From Symbiodinium natans (Eukaryota > Sar > Dinophyceae > Suessiales > Symbiodiniaceae): a DNA stretch of 64,000 nt. The notes beneath the pieces were generated by a model. The model did no database searches and was not told the DNA's origin. It was given only the letters and a program-made list of their open reading frames with translations. The position numbers and the translations under genes are program-made. Of the stretch, positions 44,150 through 53,104 are shown piece by piece. The stretch spans positions 402,033 to 466,032 of the forward strand of contig CAJNDS010002369.1 of the NCBI GenBank assembly GCA_905221605.1, written 5' to 3'. Position 1 is the first letter of the stretch. Each line of letters begins with the position of its first letter.

Positions 44150-45062
44150 GATACCCCCGACTTGGCACAACAAACTGTCCCGGGGGCCCTGCACTCCATC
44201 ACGGCGTTGCAAAAAACAATCCTGGCAGACCTCAGTTCCAAACCAGGCAGTTTTCAGGGTAGAGGGTTTTGAGGGTTGGGTGGTTTGAGGTCTTAGCGTC
44301 TTGAGGGTTTACGGTTTTGAGGGTTCAGGGTTTTGAGGGTTCAGGGTTTTGAGGGTTCAGGGTTTTGAGGGTTTCTTGGGCAATGAGCTCCCTGCCAGCG
44401 GTCCTACAAATGACCCTAGTTCAGAACAAGCCCCGAACAGATGGAACCTCGTACAGCATTTTACACACTCAATAGCAAGGCGGGAGGGTTCAGGGTTGAG
44501 GATTTATTTAGGGTTTAGGGTTTAGGGTTTAGGGTTTAGGGTTTAGGGTTTAGGGTTTAGGGTTTAGGGTTTAGGGTTTAGGGTTTAGGGTTTAGGGTTT
44601 AGGGTTTAGGGTTTAGGGTTTAGGGTTTAGGGTTTAGGGTTTAGGGTTTAGGGTTTAGGGTTTAGGGTTTAGGGTTTAGGGACTCCCTCTTGTCGAGGGA
44701 GAACCAGCGGAGCTAAAGAGACGACCCTAACTACCCTACACCCCGAACCAACAGATCCGAAGGAGCTTAAAGCCCTTTGTTCAGCCTACAAGCCACGTAA
44801 GACCTGTGCGTTTACACCCTAGACAGCCATCTTGCAGCTACGAACCTCTTGTAAACCTTATGATAAAGAACCCTGGCTTCATATCGGATCTTTGCCCTAA
44901 ACCCTAAACCCTAAACCCTAAACCCTAAACCCTAAACCCTAAACGCTAAACCCTAAACCCTAAACCCTAAACCCTAAACCCTGAACCCCGAAGCCCCAAA
45001 TCCCTCAACCCCATGCTCAGGGCGCTGCGTGAGCGCGCCCTGGCAAGGCTTATTCAGCTTTA
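44150..45062 (+). CDS. Unidentified plus-strand gene fragment
   Basis: 44150-44257 (TPDLAQQTVPGALHSITALQ, then KTILADLSSKPGSFQ, CTCCAG| to CAGG|GTAGAG; also open on minus), 44386-44484 (ELPASGPTNDPSSEQAPNRW, then NLVQHFTHSIARREG), 44753-44796 (DPKELKALCSAYKP, CAACAG| to |GTAAGA), 44840-44893 (YEPLVNLMIKNPGFISDL, TTGCAG|) and 45013-45062 (MLRALRERALARLIQL then TAG). A telomeric array of about 25 units (44,506-44,681) lies between the second and third exons. Family unknown. Confidence 0.42.
44506..44681 (+). repeat. Interstitial telomere array, longest perfect run
   Basis: About 25 uninterrupted TTTAGGG units between plus-strand exon candidates. Confidence 0.96.
44894..44985 (-). repeat. Interstitial telomere array
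   Basis: Thirteen CCCTAAA units with one CGCTAAA variant. Confidence 0.95.
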
Positions 45063-45269
45063 GGGTTTAGGGTTTAGGGTTCAGGGTTTAGGGTTCAGGG
45101 TTTAGGGCGAGAAGAGGCTTTTGGCATGCAAAGTGGAGGAGTTGGGCTTTGGAGTTTATCGGGTTCAGGGTTTAAGTACAAGGTTCCCAGGGTTTTTTGA
45201 GTTTTTTTATAGGATTTAACTATAGGGTTTGTGGGGTTTTGCAGGGCTTATGGGGTTTAAGAGGGTTTA

Positions 45270-46388
45270 GTTCTGGGCTCCGGGTTGAGCGGTCGAAGTG
45301 AAAGCGGCTTGGTATCCTGGCTCCGATGTGCTTAACATGTGACAGTGAAGTTGCAAGGCTTTCAGGGGGAACAGCCTTCTGCAATATAGCTATATCTCTT
45401 CGCATATATATATATATATATATAGATATATACATATATATATACTTATTTATATTATATATATATATATATGTTGTATACATTTTTATTTATATCTGTG
45501 TTTCTATTTATATTTATATATGCATCTGCAAGATGTCTTCGTATAGCAAAGCATCTTGAGGCACGCTGATGCCTCAACTGCAACAGTGTGGGGAAGGGGG
45601 GGGGGGGTAGCTTAAACCCTACAGTCAACCCCAAAGAAACTCTGGACTGAAGCCATCAAGCTGCGCAAACCCTATGAACACCTCTGAATACTAAACCTTG
45701 AACTTCGTAGCCCAGGAACCACATTGAAAAAAATAGTGGTTCCCTTTTTTATGGGTTTAGGGTTTACTTAGGGTTTAGGGTTACTTTGCAAAAGGAACCT
45801 TGAAACAAAAAAGGGGGCAAAAGGGGGACCACTCAGCTACCATTAAGCTCGCCGGCGCTAGCCATGCCGCAGAAGCCACGGCCCTCGATCCCATCAAAGA
45901 GCTGGACCTCACAAAAGCGTGGTAGAATGGGTTTAGGGTTTAGGGTTTAACTCAGAGTTTGCCTGAAACCAGGGATGAAGCTAGACAGTTCAGAAACTCT
46001 AACTCTACCTAGGCTGGCACCATCTGAGCTTTCGGTTTCGGAAAGTTGAAACAAAACAGTAAACTATTTGTAAATCATACTTATCATCCTGTTGACAGTC
46101 CTTTGTGGTTCTCTTGGAATAGATCACCTGATACACGAATGTTATTTCAACTCCCAGTTCTCCAGATTGAAATCATTCAAGTGTCAAGCCTCCTGAAGCC
46201 CTCTCCTCAACAAAACTCGCCCAAGAAAGTTCCAGAAACTGGGCTATGCAGGATGATTCCTAAACCCTAAACCCTAAACCCTAAACCTAAAACCTGAACC
46301 CTAAACCCTAAAGCGCGGGATGATTCCTTGCCCAGCCGAGGGCCCCGGCCGCTTCGGTGTATAGGTCCGGCTTCTCCTGCTCTTTGGG
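45270..46388 (-). CDS. Unidentified minus-strand exons
   Basis: 46388-46308 (EKPDLYTEAAGALGWARNHP to TAG), 45905-45840 (VQLFDGIEGRGFCGMASAGE, TTTGTGAG| to AATG|GTAGCT; the plus strand is also open), 45656-45617 (LDGFSPEFLWG, GCGCAG|) and 45382-45270 (KAVPPESLATSLSHVKHIGA, then RIPSRFHFDRSTRSPEL, with acceptor TATATTGCAG directly after a TA microsatellite). A palindromic element with an embedded telomeric stretch lies at 45722-45835. Family unknown. Confidence 0.38.
45404..45520 (+). repeat. TA microsatellite
   Basis: Two (TA)n tracts and degenerate TATATTTAT, directly upstream (minus sense) of an exon candidate whose acceptor is TATATTGCAG. Confidence 0.92.
45722..45835. mobile_element. Palindromic element with telomeric repeat in its loop
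   Basis: TGGTTCCCTTTTTTATG opposes CAAAAAAGGGGGC and GGGGGACCA, with two short TTTAGGG stretches between. Mismatches and an A-rich spacer make the arms imperfect. Confidence 0.4.
46046..46270 (+). CDS. Unidentified open frame, 74 codons
   Basis: Starts at an ATG and reads PLWFSWNRSPDTRMLFQLPV, then LQIEIIQVSSLLKPSPQQNS, entering a CCCTAAA array at the end. It is longer than chance islands and has no repeat-derived codons until its last residues. The adjacent minus frames are broken. It could be a single exon; no family recognised. Confidence 0.35.
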   Translation: MKQNSKLFVNHTYHPVDSPLWFSWNRSPDTRMLFQLPVLQIEIIQVSSLLKPSPQQNSPKKVPETGLCRMIPKP

Positions 46389-46483
46389 GGATTTAGGGCT
46401 TAGGGTTTAGGGTTTAGGGTTTAAGGCTTAGGGGTTAGGGCTTACGGCTTAGAGGTTTGCAGCTTCGGGTCAGCATAGGCGCA

Positions 46484-46484
<1 letters not shown>

Positions 46485-46515
<31 letters not shown>

Positions 46516-46890
46516 CCCCATGGTATCCCCCCTGTGGTTCATGGTCGCCCACCCCCCCCCCCCCCCTCTGTGGTTCAAGGGTGTAAGGTTTAGGGTTAGG
46601 TTGTAGAGTTCAGGATTTTCACTCTGACCCGCTTGGACAATTGGTTCACGATGGGTTTAGAGTTTCGGGTTCAAGGTTTGGGGTAATGGTATGTTTACGG
46701 TTTCCCCGCTCCCCCCTGTGGTTCGTGCTGGGTTTACGGTTCAGGGTTAAAGCGGTTAAGGTTTCGGGTTTACCCTTCTCCCCTGTAGTTCATTGGTGGG
46801 TTTAGGTTGCAGGGCTGGTTGCAGGGCTTTGGGTTCAGGGTTTCTTACGTTGAGGGTTTCTCTGTCCCCCCCCTCCCCTGTGGTCCATCG
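46485..46890 (+). repeat. Irregular repeat with CCCCCCTGTGGTTCATGG core
   Basis: The core occurs near 46,530, 46,563, 46,710, 46,780 and 46,868, each after a C-run and before TTTAGGG-like DNA (GGTGGGTTTA, GGGTTTACGG). Confidence 0.6.
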
Positions 46891-47044
46891 TGTTTTTGGG
46901 GTTAACGGGCAGGGTTTGGGGGTGGATATAACATGCGGGGGATGCCATGGAGGGGGGGGCATCTTTCAGAGCCTCCCTCCCCGCCTTGAGCCCTAAGCCA
47001 TAAACCTGGAAGCCTGAACCCTCAACCCAACCCTTTTTGCTTGG

Positions 47045-48902
47045 GGTACCCAGCGACTTGGGCGCTGCGGAATCACCATGCTCTCGCGGATGCGCTGGGC
47101 CGGGCCGAGGCGGGTCGCATAGCGTTAAAATTAATGAAGGGCACCTAAGTTCCTAACATTCCCTATTGAGAGCCTTTACGTGATCGCCTTTACTTCGGAA
47201 ATCTTGGGGTCTAGGGTTTGAGGTTTAGGGTTTCGAGTTTAGGCCTTGGGATCCCTAACTCTCAGAATCGTTTTTCCTCGGCCAATCCATGACCCGACAC
47301 AGCCGAATCGCGTGAGTTTCAGGGTTGCAGGTTAAGGAGTTTGGGGGTTGAGGGTTAAGAGTTCTTGGGATTTGGGGTTTACGGGGTTTCGGCAAATGGC
47401 GGCCTGGGGTTGGGACGTAGGGTTTGGGGTAAAAGGGTTTTCAGGGTCTTGTGGCTTGAAGGGTATGACTTGGGGAAGTGCTCAACACGTGATGAACCCC
47501 TAAACGCTAAACCCCTTACACTTAGATTCCTTCGAATGCGCAGAACAACCCCTCCATGCAGTATGGCTTTATGGATGTTGAGGGCTTAGGGCATTCATGA
47601 GGTCTCACGCAAGTGAGCGCAGGGCATGGGGTTCAGCGTGTAGGGTTTAGGCACTCTGAACCTTAAAACCCTAAACCCTAAAACACTAAATCCCAAAAAC
47701 CCAAAAACCCTAAATTCTAAAACCCTAAAACCCTAAAACCCCAAAACCTAAAACCCCTGAAACCCCTAAAACCCCTAAAACCCTAAAACCTAAAACCCTA
47801 AAACCCGAAAACCCCAAAACCCGAAAACCCCAAAACCTAAAACCCCTAAAACCCTGAACCCTAAAACCCAATTAAAACCCTAAACCCCAGAACCTAAACC
47901 CCTAAAACCCTGAACCCTAAAACCCTAAACCCTAAAACCCTAAAACCCTAAACCCCTAAAACCCTAAACCCTAAAACCCTAAAACCCTAAACCCTAAAAC
48001 CCTAAAACCCTAAACCCCAAAACCCCCAAAACCCTAAAACCCCTAAAACCCTAAAACCCCCAAAACCCCTAAAAACCCTGAACCCTAAAACCCTAAACCC
48101 CAAAACCCAAAACCCCTAAGCCTAAAAACCCCCAAACCCCTAAAACCCTAAACCCCAAAACCCGAAAACCCCCAAAACCCCTAAAACCCTGATTTTTCAG
48201 CCCTAAACGGTCCTCGGCCGTGGCCACTTGCAGCTTTCTGAACACGTGCAGTGCGTCCCGCCTTCATCAGGCTTCGAAAAGTTTAGGGTTTAGGGTTTAG
48301 GGTTTAGGGTTAGGATTTAGGGGTTGTCTTTTATGGTTCAGGGTTTCAGTCAGGGATGCAGTAAACAAAGTTCAGCGGTCTATACCCCAAGCTATAAGAC
48401 CCTTTTGACCTGTTAGTGCCCTTACTCATCCGACCCCTAAAGCCTAAAACCAGGCTCCATCGTGCCCGTTTGCCCTGCGCAGGTCCCTCCGACGCCTCTC
48501 TAGGGCTTTGACCAGACATTTTGCCGGGCAAACGGACATGATTGAGCCTAAAGCCAAAGCTCTCTAAGGGCGAGCTGCCTTAGGAGTGGTGAAGCCCTTG
48601 AGAAGTCGAGGACCACCTGGGCCTACCCTTGCTAAATGTGCTTGGGACTGGTGGCTTGAAGGCTTATAGGGTAGATGAGAGTTGTAGAGTTTAGTGGGGC
48701 TCTAGAGTTGGGTGTATGGGACTTACATCATTTGCGGTTACATGGGATTAAGGGCCTAAGGGTGTTTTAGGGTTCTGTTGGCGCCAGCCACACAGGCAAC
48801 AAGAGGGCTTAAGGACCCCTACAGAAGATGGAATCCATTAAAGCAAATGACACGGCTGGCCATTTCAACTAATTCCAATCCTCTGAAAAAGTACTCTGCC
48901 TA
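47045..48902 (+). CDS. Unidentified plus-strand exons
   Basis: 47045-47130 (ATWALRNHHALADALGRAEA, helical, faintly like an ankyrin-type helix pair), 47274-47310 (IVFPRPIHDPTQPNR, CTCAG| to |GTGAGT), 47528-47600 (IPSNAQNNPSMQYGFMDVEG, CTTAG|, ending TGA) and 48800-48902 (ATRGLKDPYRRWNPLKQMTR, then LAISTNSNPLKKYSA and TAG). An island at 48205-48282 is open on both strands. 47,655-48,190 is degenerate CCCTAAAA array without exons. Confidence 0.35.
47655..48190 (-). repeat. CCCTAAAA variant array
   Basis: About 535 bp dominated by CCCTAAAA and CCCCTAAAA units, that is telomere-like repeat expanded to 8-9 bp. Confidence 0.92.
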
Positions 48903-50813
48903 GCCCACCAGAATATGGAACACAGAATAACCTGGGCATGGCACCATATCTCCCCAAAAGACAATTGCCCTCCTTCTTGGAATCCCCCTAAAATCATCTA
49001 CCCCAAACCCTAAAGCCTGCAAACCCTAAACCCTAAGCTGCAAACAGTAAGATTCAGGTTCCGAGTTTCGCTCCTTGTTGTTTTTGGAGGGGGTGGGGGG
49101 GGGGGGGGGGGCGTTGTCTACCCTTTCGCAGGTCCCGAAGCAACCTAGGCCTTGAAAATACAGGTTTGTAAAAGGGAACCAAGCTCCAACCACCCTAAAC
49201 CCTAAACCCGAAGCCCTAAACCCTAAACCCGAAGCCCTAAACCCTACACCCTAAGCCCTAAACTGAACCCTAAACCCTAAATACACCCTTTAAACCCTAA
49301 ACCCTACACCCTAAGCCCAAAACACCTTAAGCCTGCTTTCTCAGGGTGCGGCTTCAACAGCTGCTCCTTCTCCAGGATTTCAGGGCCCCGGCCCTGGGTA
49401 TTTTATCTACGTCTTTTTCTTGGGGGGGGGGGGGGGGTTAGGGTTTAGGTGTTTGTTTTGAAAGGTTTGCAGTTATGATTTTCGGCTGACAGTTTGGGGT
49501 TTTCGTGCTCGTGGAGCTTGTTAACAGGGTCTGAGGTATTGCTTCTGAGGGCTTGGGGGCATTAGGTTTGGAAGCTTCAGAAATCCACACGGTGAGAGAG
49601 GTTTGGGGGACCCCGAAACCTCCCCCATCCTATGGACATAGGAGCCCGAAGCCGCAAAAGCTGAAGCACCCGAAAGCACAGCCTTCAACGCTGCGCCAAA
49701 ACCCCAAAGCCCCGACCCCACTTTGAACGCACAGTTAGAAAAAAGCCTTGCTTTTCCCGATACGCGCCTAATGACCTTGCGGTTTACGGCTTATGTAGGG
49801 TTTAGCCGTGTGTTGTGTGAAGGGTGGGCTCCTCATGCACGGAGAGCAAGGCCCTGAGCCCTCAGCAAGATACTTGGCCATCTCTTCCTTGGTGGTAGGC
49901 GGCTCCCTGAGATGTCCGCCTGAGATTGTCCATGGCAGAGTTTGGGGGGGGGGGGGGGGGGGTTGTGGGACTTACTTCATGAGCTTGCTTGGGCGGGGCT
50001 TGTGAATTGGGACGGAGCCACCCTACATGCTAAACTCTCTAGGGCTTCGGGCTGAGGATTCTAAATCCTAAACACCCTTTAGTGGCCGGCCCTGTGCTGA
50101 AGCGGGAAGGTTGAGGCGGATATCGGTTCAGCCACCTGGTGGCGAAAATGGGTTGCAAGAGGCTACGTCCCCATGTCTTTGCGTGTGGGTGGCCAGCGGC
50201 TCCCCCAAACCCGAAACACAAAATGCAGAAGCCGCCTACACCCTCGGCAGGCCTTCAATTTAGGGTCTGGGCTTGGGGCGTCATAGCTTCAACCCGTTGA
50301 ACCCTAGACCGGCAAAGCCTCAACCCGTAAACCCCTAAACCCTGAAGCCCTTGGACCCCGTAAACCCCTCGGACCCTCAACCCCTAAACCCCATGAACCC
50401 CGAAAACCCTTAAACCCCTGAAACCTCTGAACCCCTCAAACCCTTGGAACCCATGAACCCCATAAAGCACTCAAAATCCTTACAACCCACCCATAAAAGC
50501 CGTTAAAGACCCTGGCTTGTCCCGATCTGCTTCAGTATCCTGGTACCCCAGTAGCCACATTCTAATAAGGGACCCTTGTTTGGGTTAGTTACCCTAAACC
50601 CTAAACCCTAAACCCTAAACCCTAAACCCTAAACCCTAAACCCTAAACCCTAAACTCTAAACCCTAAACCAGACCGTAGACCCTCACCCTAAACCCAACA
50701 AAAAGGGGTTGAGGGTACCACTGGCCCACCAAGGTATGTGTGGGGACAACCTGGCCTGCTGGATTCCGTCTGCCTCCCTTTTGAAGGCTGTCGCTGGTGG
50801 CCGACTCCTATGC
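48430..50813 (-). CDS. Unidentified minus-strand exons
   Basis: 50813-50757 (HRSRPPATAFKREADGIQQA, TCCACAG| to CCAG|GTTGTC), about 50180-50045 (RSLLQPIFATRWLNRYPPQP; frame uncertain), 49907-49810 (PPTTKEEMAKYLAEGSGPCS, ATCTCAG|), 49700-49560 (ALKAVLSGASAFAASGSYVH), 49399-49328 (RGPEILEKEQLLKPHPEKAG, ACCCAG|), 48622-48583 (VVLDFSRASPLLR, GCCCAG| to AAG|GCAGCT) and 48520-48430 (KCLVKALERRRRDLRRANGH to TAG). A plus-strand exon candidate (SRSNLGLENT, 49131-49163) lies among them. 50,270-50,480 is degenerate CCCTAAAC-type repeat. Function unknown. Confidence 0.35.
50545..50715. mobile_element. Palindromic element with a CCCTAAA array in its loop
   Basis: GGTACCCCAGT and CCTTGTTTGGGTTAG on the left oppose CTAAACCCAACAAAAAGG and GGGTACCACTGG on the right. 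The loop is about 12 units of CCCTAAA. Confidence 0.45.
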
Positions 50814-50829
50814 TGTGGACTCCAAGACA

Positions 50830-50931
50830 GTTAGGGTTTAGGGTTTAGGGTTTAGGGTTTAGGGTTTAGGGTTTAGGGTTTAGGGTTTAGGGTTTAGGGT
50901 TTAGGGTTTAGGGTTTAGGGTTTAGGGTTTA
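50830..50931 (+). repeat. Interstitial telomere array, perfect
   Basis: Fourteen TTTAGGG units. Confidence 0.95.
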
Positions 50932-50959
50932 TAGAGCTTGTATAGGGTTTGGGTCCCAA

Positions 50960-51215
50960 AAACCTTTTTGATCGAGAAACCCCTCTCTCTAAAAAAAGAG
51001 AAGCGAAGGTTTCCCGGTAAAGGGCAAAAGGAAAAGCCCGATTTCATCGGGAAACCTTCTCTCTTAAAATAGAGAGCGCAGGTTTCCCGGTGAAGGGTAA
51101 AACGTGAGTAGTTTTTGTGTCGCCTTTTACCGGGAAACCGACGCTCTCTAGTTTACGAGAGAAAGTTTCCAGATCTAAAGGGGGATATTTCCTTTTGCCC
51201 TTTACCAGGAAAACC
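50960..51215. repeat. Inverted-repeat cluster, TTTCCCGGTAAAGGGCAAAA family
   Basis: GGTTTCCCGGTAAAGGGCAA occurs near 51,008 and GGTTTCCCGGTGAAGGGTAA near 51,080; the reverse forms are near 51,120 (CCTTTTACCGGGAAACC) and 51,191 (CCTTTTGCCCTTTACCAGG). Four arms in alternating orientation can fold into hairpins. No exon seen. Confidence 0.6.
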
Positions 51216-51239
51216 AGCACTTCCCTTCCTCCCAAGGCC

Positions 51240-51660
51240 TCCCAGAGCCTCTTTGAGGTTTCCCGGGGCCTAATTTGGGGGTCTCCCGGCTCTTCCGGGG
51301 CTTGATTCGGGGTCTTCCTAATTTGGGGCTCTCGGAGCCTGATCTTGGGGCCGGGATTTATGGGGCCTGCCAAGCCTAATTTGTGGGGGCCTGTGTCTAA
51401 TTTAGAGCCTTGGAGGCCTAATTTGGGGTTTGCCGGGGCTTAACTCGGGGGTTCCCGCGCTTTTCGGGGCTTAATTTGGTCTCCTTTTGGTGGCTTTCAG
51501 GCCTCTTTTGGGGTTTGTCGGCACTTTGTGGGACCTCCCGTACCTTTGGATCTCCCAAAAGCTTCCCAGGCCCGGAACCTAGGAGCTTGAGTTGTTGTCC
51601 CGGTGCCTGATTTTGGGGGCTCCTGTGGGCCTAATTCTTCCCGGAGCTTAATTTGGGACC
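51240..51660 (+). repeat. Degenerate minisatellite, GCCTAATTTGGGG core
   Basis: GGGGCCTAATTTGGGGG, with TCTCCCGG or TTCCCGG spacers, recurs about 12 times with substitutions. It may be an older relative of the 53-55.5 kb minisatellite, which also carries GGCCTAA followed by a G-rich end. Confidence 0.6.
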
Positions 51661-51828
51661 ATAGGCGGCACATGAACGCTGGACAGAATGGCCAAACGCG
51701 ATGCGAGAAACTCGGTTTTCTCCACTGTCGCAAGGAACTCGATGCAGGTGACACGATGTACAGCTCGGATTAGGGTTGTGTTTTGCACACAAACTCGCTT
51801 CCTCAATGCTCGTCCTGATTCTGCGAAC

Positions 51829-53045
51829 TCATCGAAGCGGAACAACTGCATAGGTTATGTACATGACCACGGACTGTTGCCACTTGGGAATGTGAACAGG
51901 TGCATCTTTTTGACAATCTAGCAAGTAGACTTTGTCATCGCGACGTGTCAGTGCAGCCCAGTACTGCGTATACCATGCGTCTTTTCCACGAATTTGCAGC
52001 TAGCTTTTGGCGCCTGCTGGCCATGTTTGTGAGTCCCTCCACAATTGCAGCTTGAAGCCGAATGCTTGAAGCATGTTTGTCACGTACAAGGGCGAATAAA
52101 TGCAACCCGTGACCATGTGCGGGTGCAATGCATAGCCACGTTCTTGCATATGGTTGGACGTTTCGGTTTCATACGTCTTGACAACTTCTTTGCCCAGCGC
52201 ATTGTTGATGGAGCGCATGGCGGTTGTCAACTTGTTGCCGTATGGCCCGTTGCGTTCGAAGTAAAGCAACTCCCCGTCCTCAGCCACGAAGCAAATGGGG
52301 TGATTTTCAATGGAAGTTGATTGCAAGGAAACGTGCAAGCCAGGCTCCAAAATTTCTTCTTCCATAGCCCACTGGAATTCGGCGCTGCAGTTCCAAGGGG
52401 GCCCCTTGGCGGCCCACGCTAGCAGCTGCTCTTTGATTAGACGCCGGACGCGCCACCACTTCCGGCGCCAGTTCCTTGCTGCAGCTGTGCCGGATGTCTT
52501 CTTCCAATGACCGCAGTTCCTCTTCTTGGCTTTCCTTGCGCTTGAAGTGCTCTCCATTTTCCGGCAGACCGAGAAGCTGCACAGCAAGTTCTGCCAATAG
52601 GTTGAAGAAGATGCTACCTCATTCCGCAAGTACTGCAGGCTCTCGTTGCTGGCACCGGAATTGGCCGGCCCCAGAGAAAACGCTTGAGGCGCAATTTCTT
52701 GCGGTGCAACCAACTGGTCTTCCGCTCGAACCGGGCTGGCTCTCCGGCGCCCCATCGTAGCACTTGTCTCTTGCTGTCGGACAATGCGCATAAGGTACCG
52801 AAGGTAAATGCTGCTTCATAGACTGGCGTCCCTTTTCGACGCCAAGCCTTCAATCGCCTGACCAGATTTCCTTTGCCAATGCGAGAACCGAGAGCGAGTT
52901 CCAGCTTCCCTGCGTCGCAAAACAAGCAACTGCCGCCTTTCGATTGCGCAGGGCCACCCTGCCCATCCTCTGCAAAGATGCAAGGGCGCACGCCGCCGTC
53001 AGGGTCCACAAACCCAGTGCAAATCTTCGGCATGGCGAGCTGCAA
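51829..53045 (-). pseudogene. Decayed intronless gene of a possibly dinoflagellate-type repeated family
   Basis: From an ATG at 53045 the frame reads MPKICTGFVDPDGGVRPCIF, then GGSCLFCDAGKLELALGSRI and LVRRLKAWRRKGTPVYEAAF, with Cys pairs suggesting a small zinc-binding module. Near 52,810 the coding frame shifts to YLMRIVRQQETSATMGRRRA. Near 52,590 it shifts again to GLPENGEHFKRKESQEEELR, then by about 52,450 back to VRRLIKEQLLAWAAKGPPWN and FVAEDGELLYFERNGPYGNK, KTYETETSNHMQERGYALHP and GFKLQLWRDSQTWPAGAKS, where a TAG occurs. The same frame then continues as protein (DAWYTQYWAALTRRDDKVYL, VHIPKWQQSVVMYITYAVVP) to TGA at 51829. Three frame changes and one internal stop over about 1.2 kb without introns or telomeric repeats indicate a retrocopy or element-borne gene that has decayed, or a poor assembly. 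I recall similar N-terminal modules in dinoflagellate predicted proteins; this is memory, not a search. Confidence 0.6.
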
Positions 53046-53104
53046 GCGCCGCTCCGATCTAGGCTGTTTCTGCTTGAGGACACAGGCGCACGAGCGGGAG
53101 GTAT

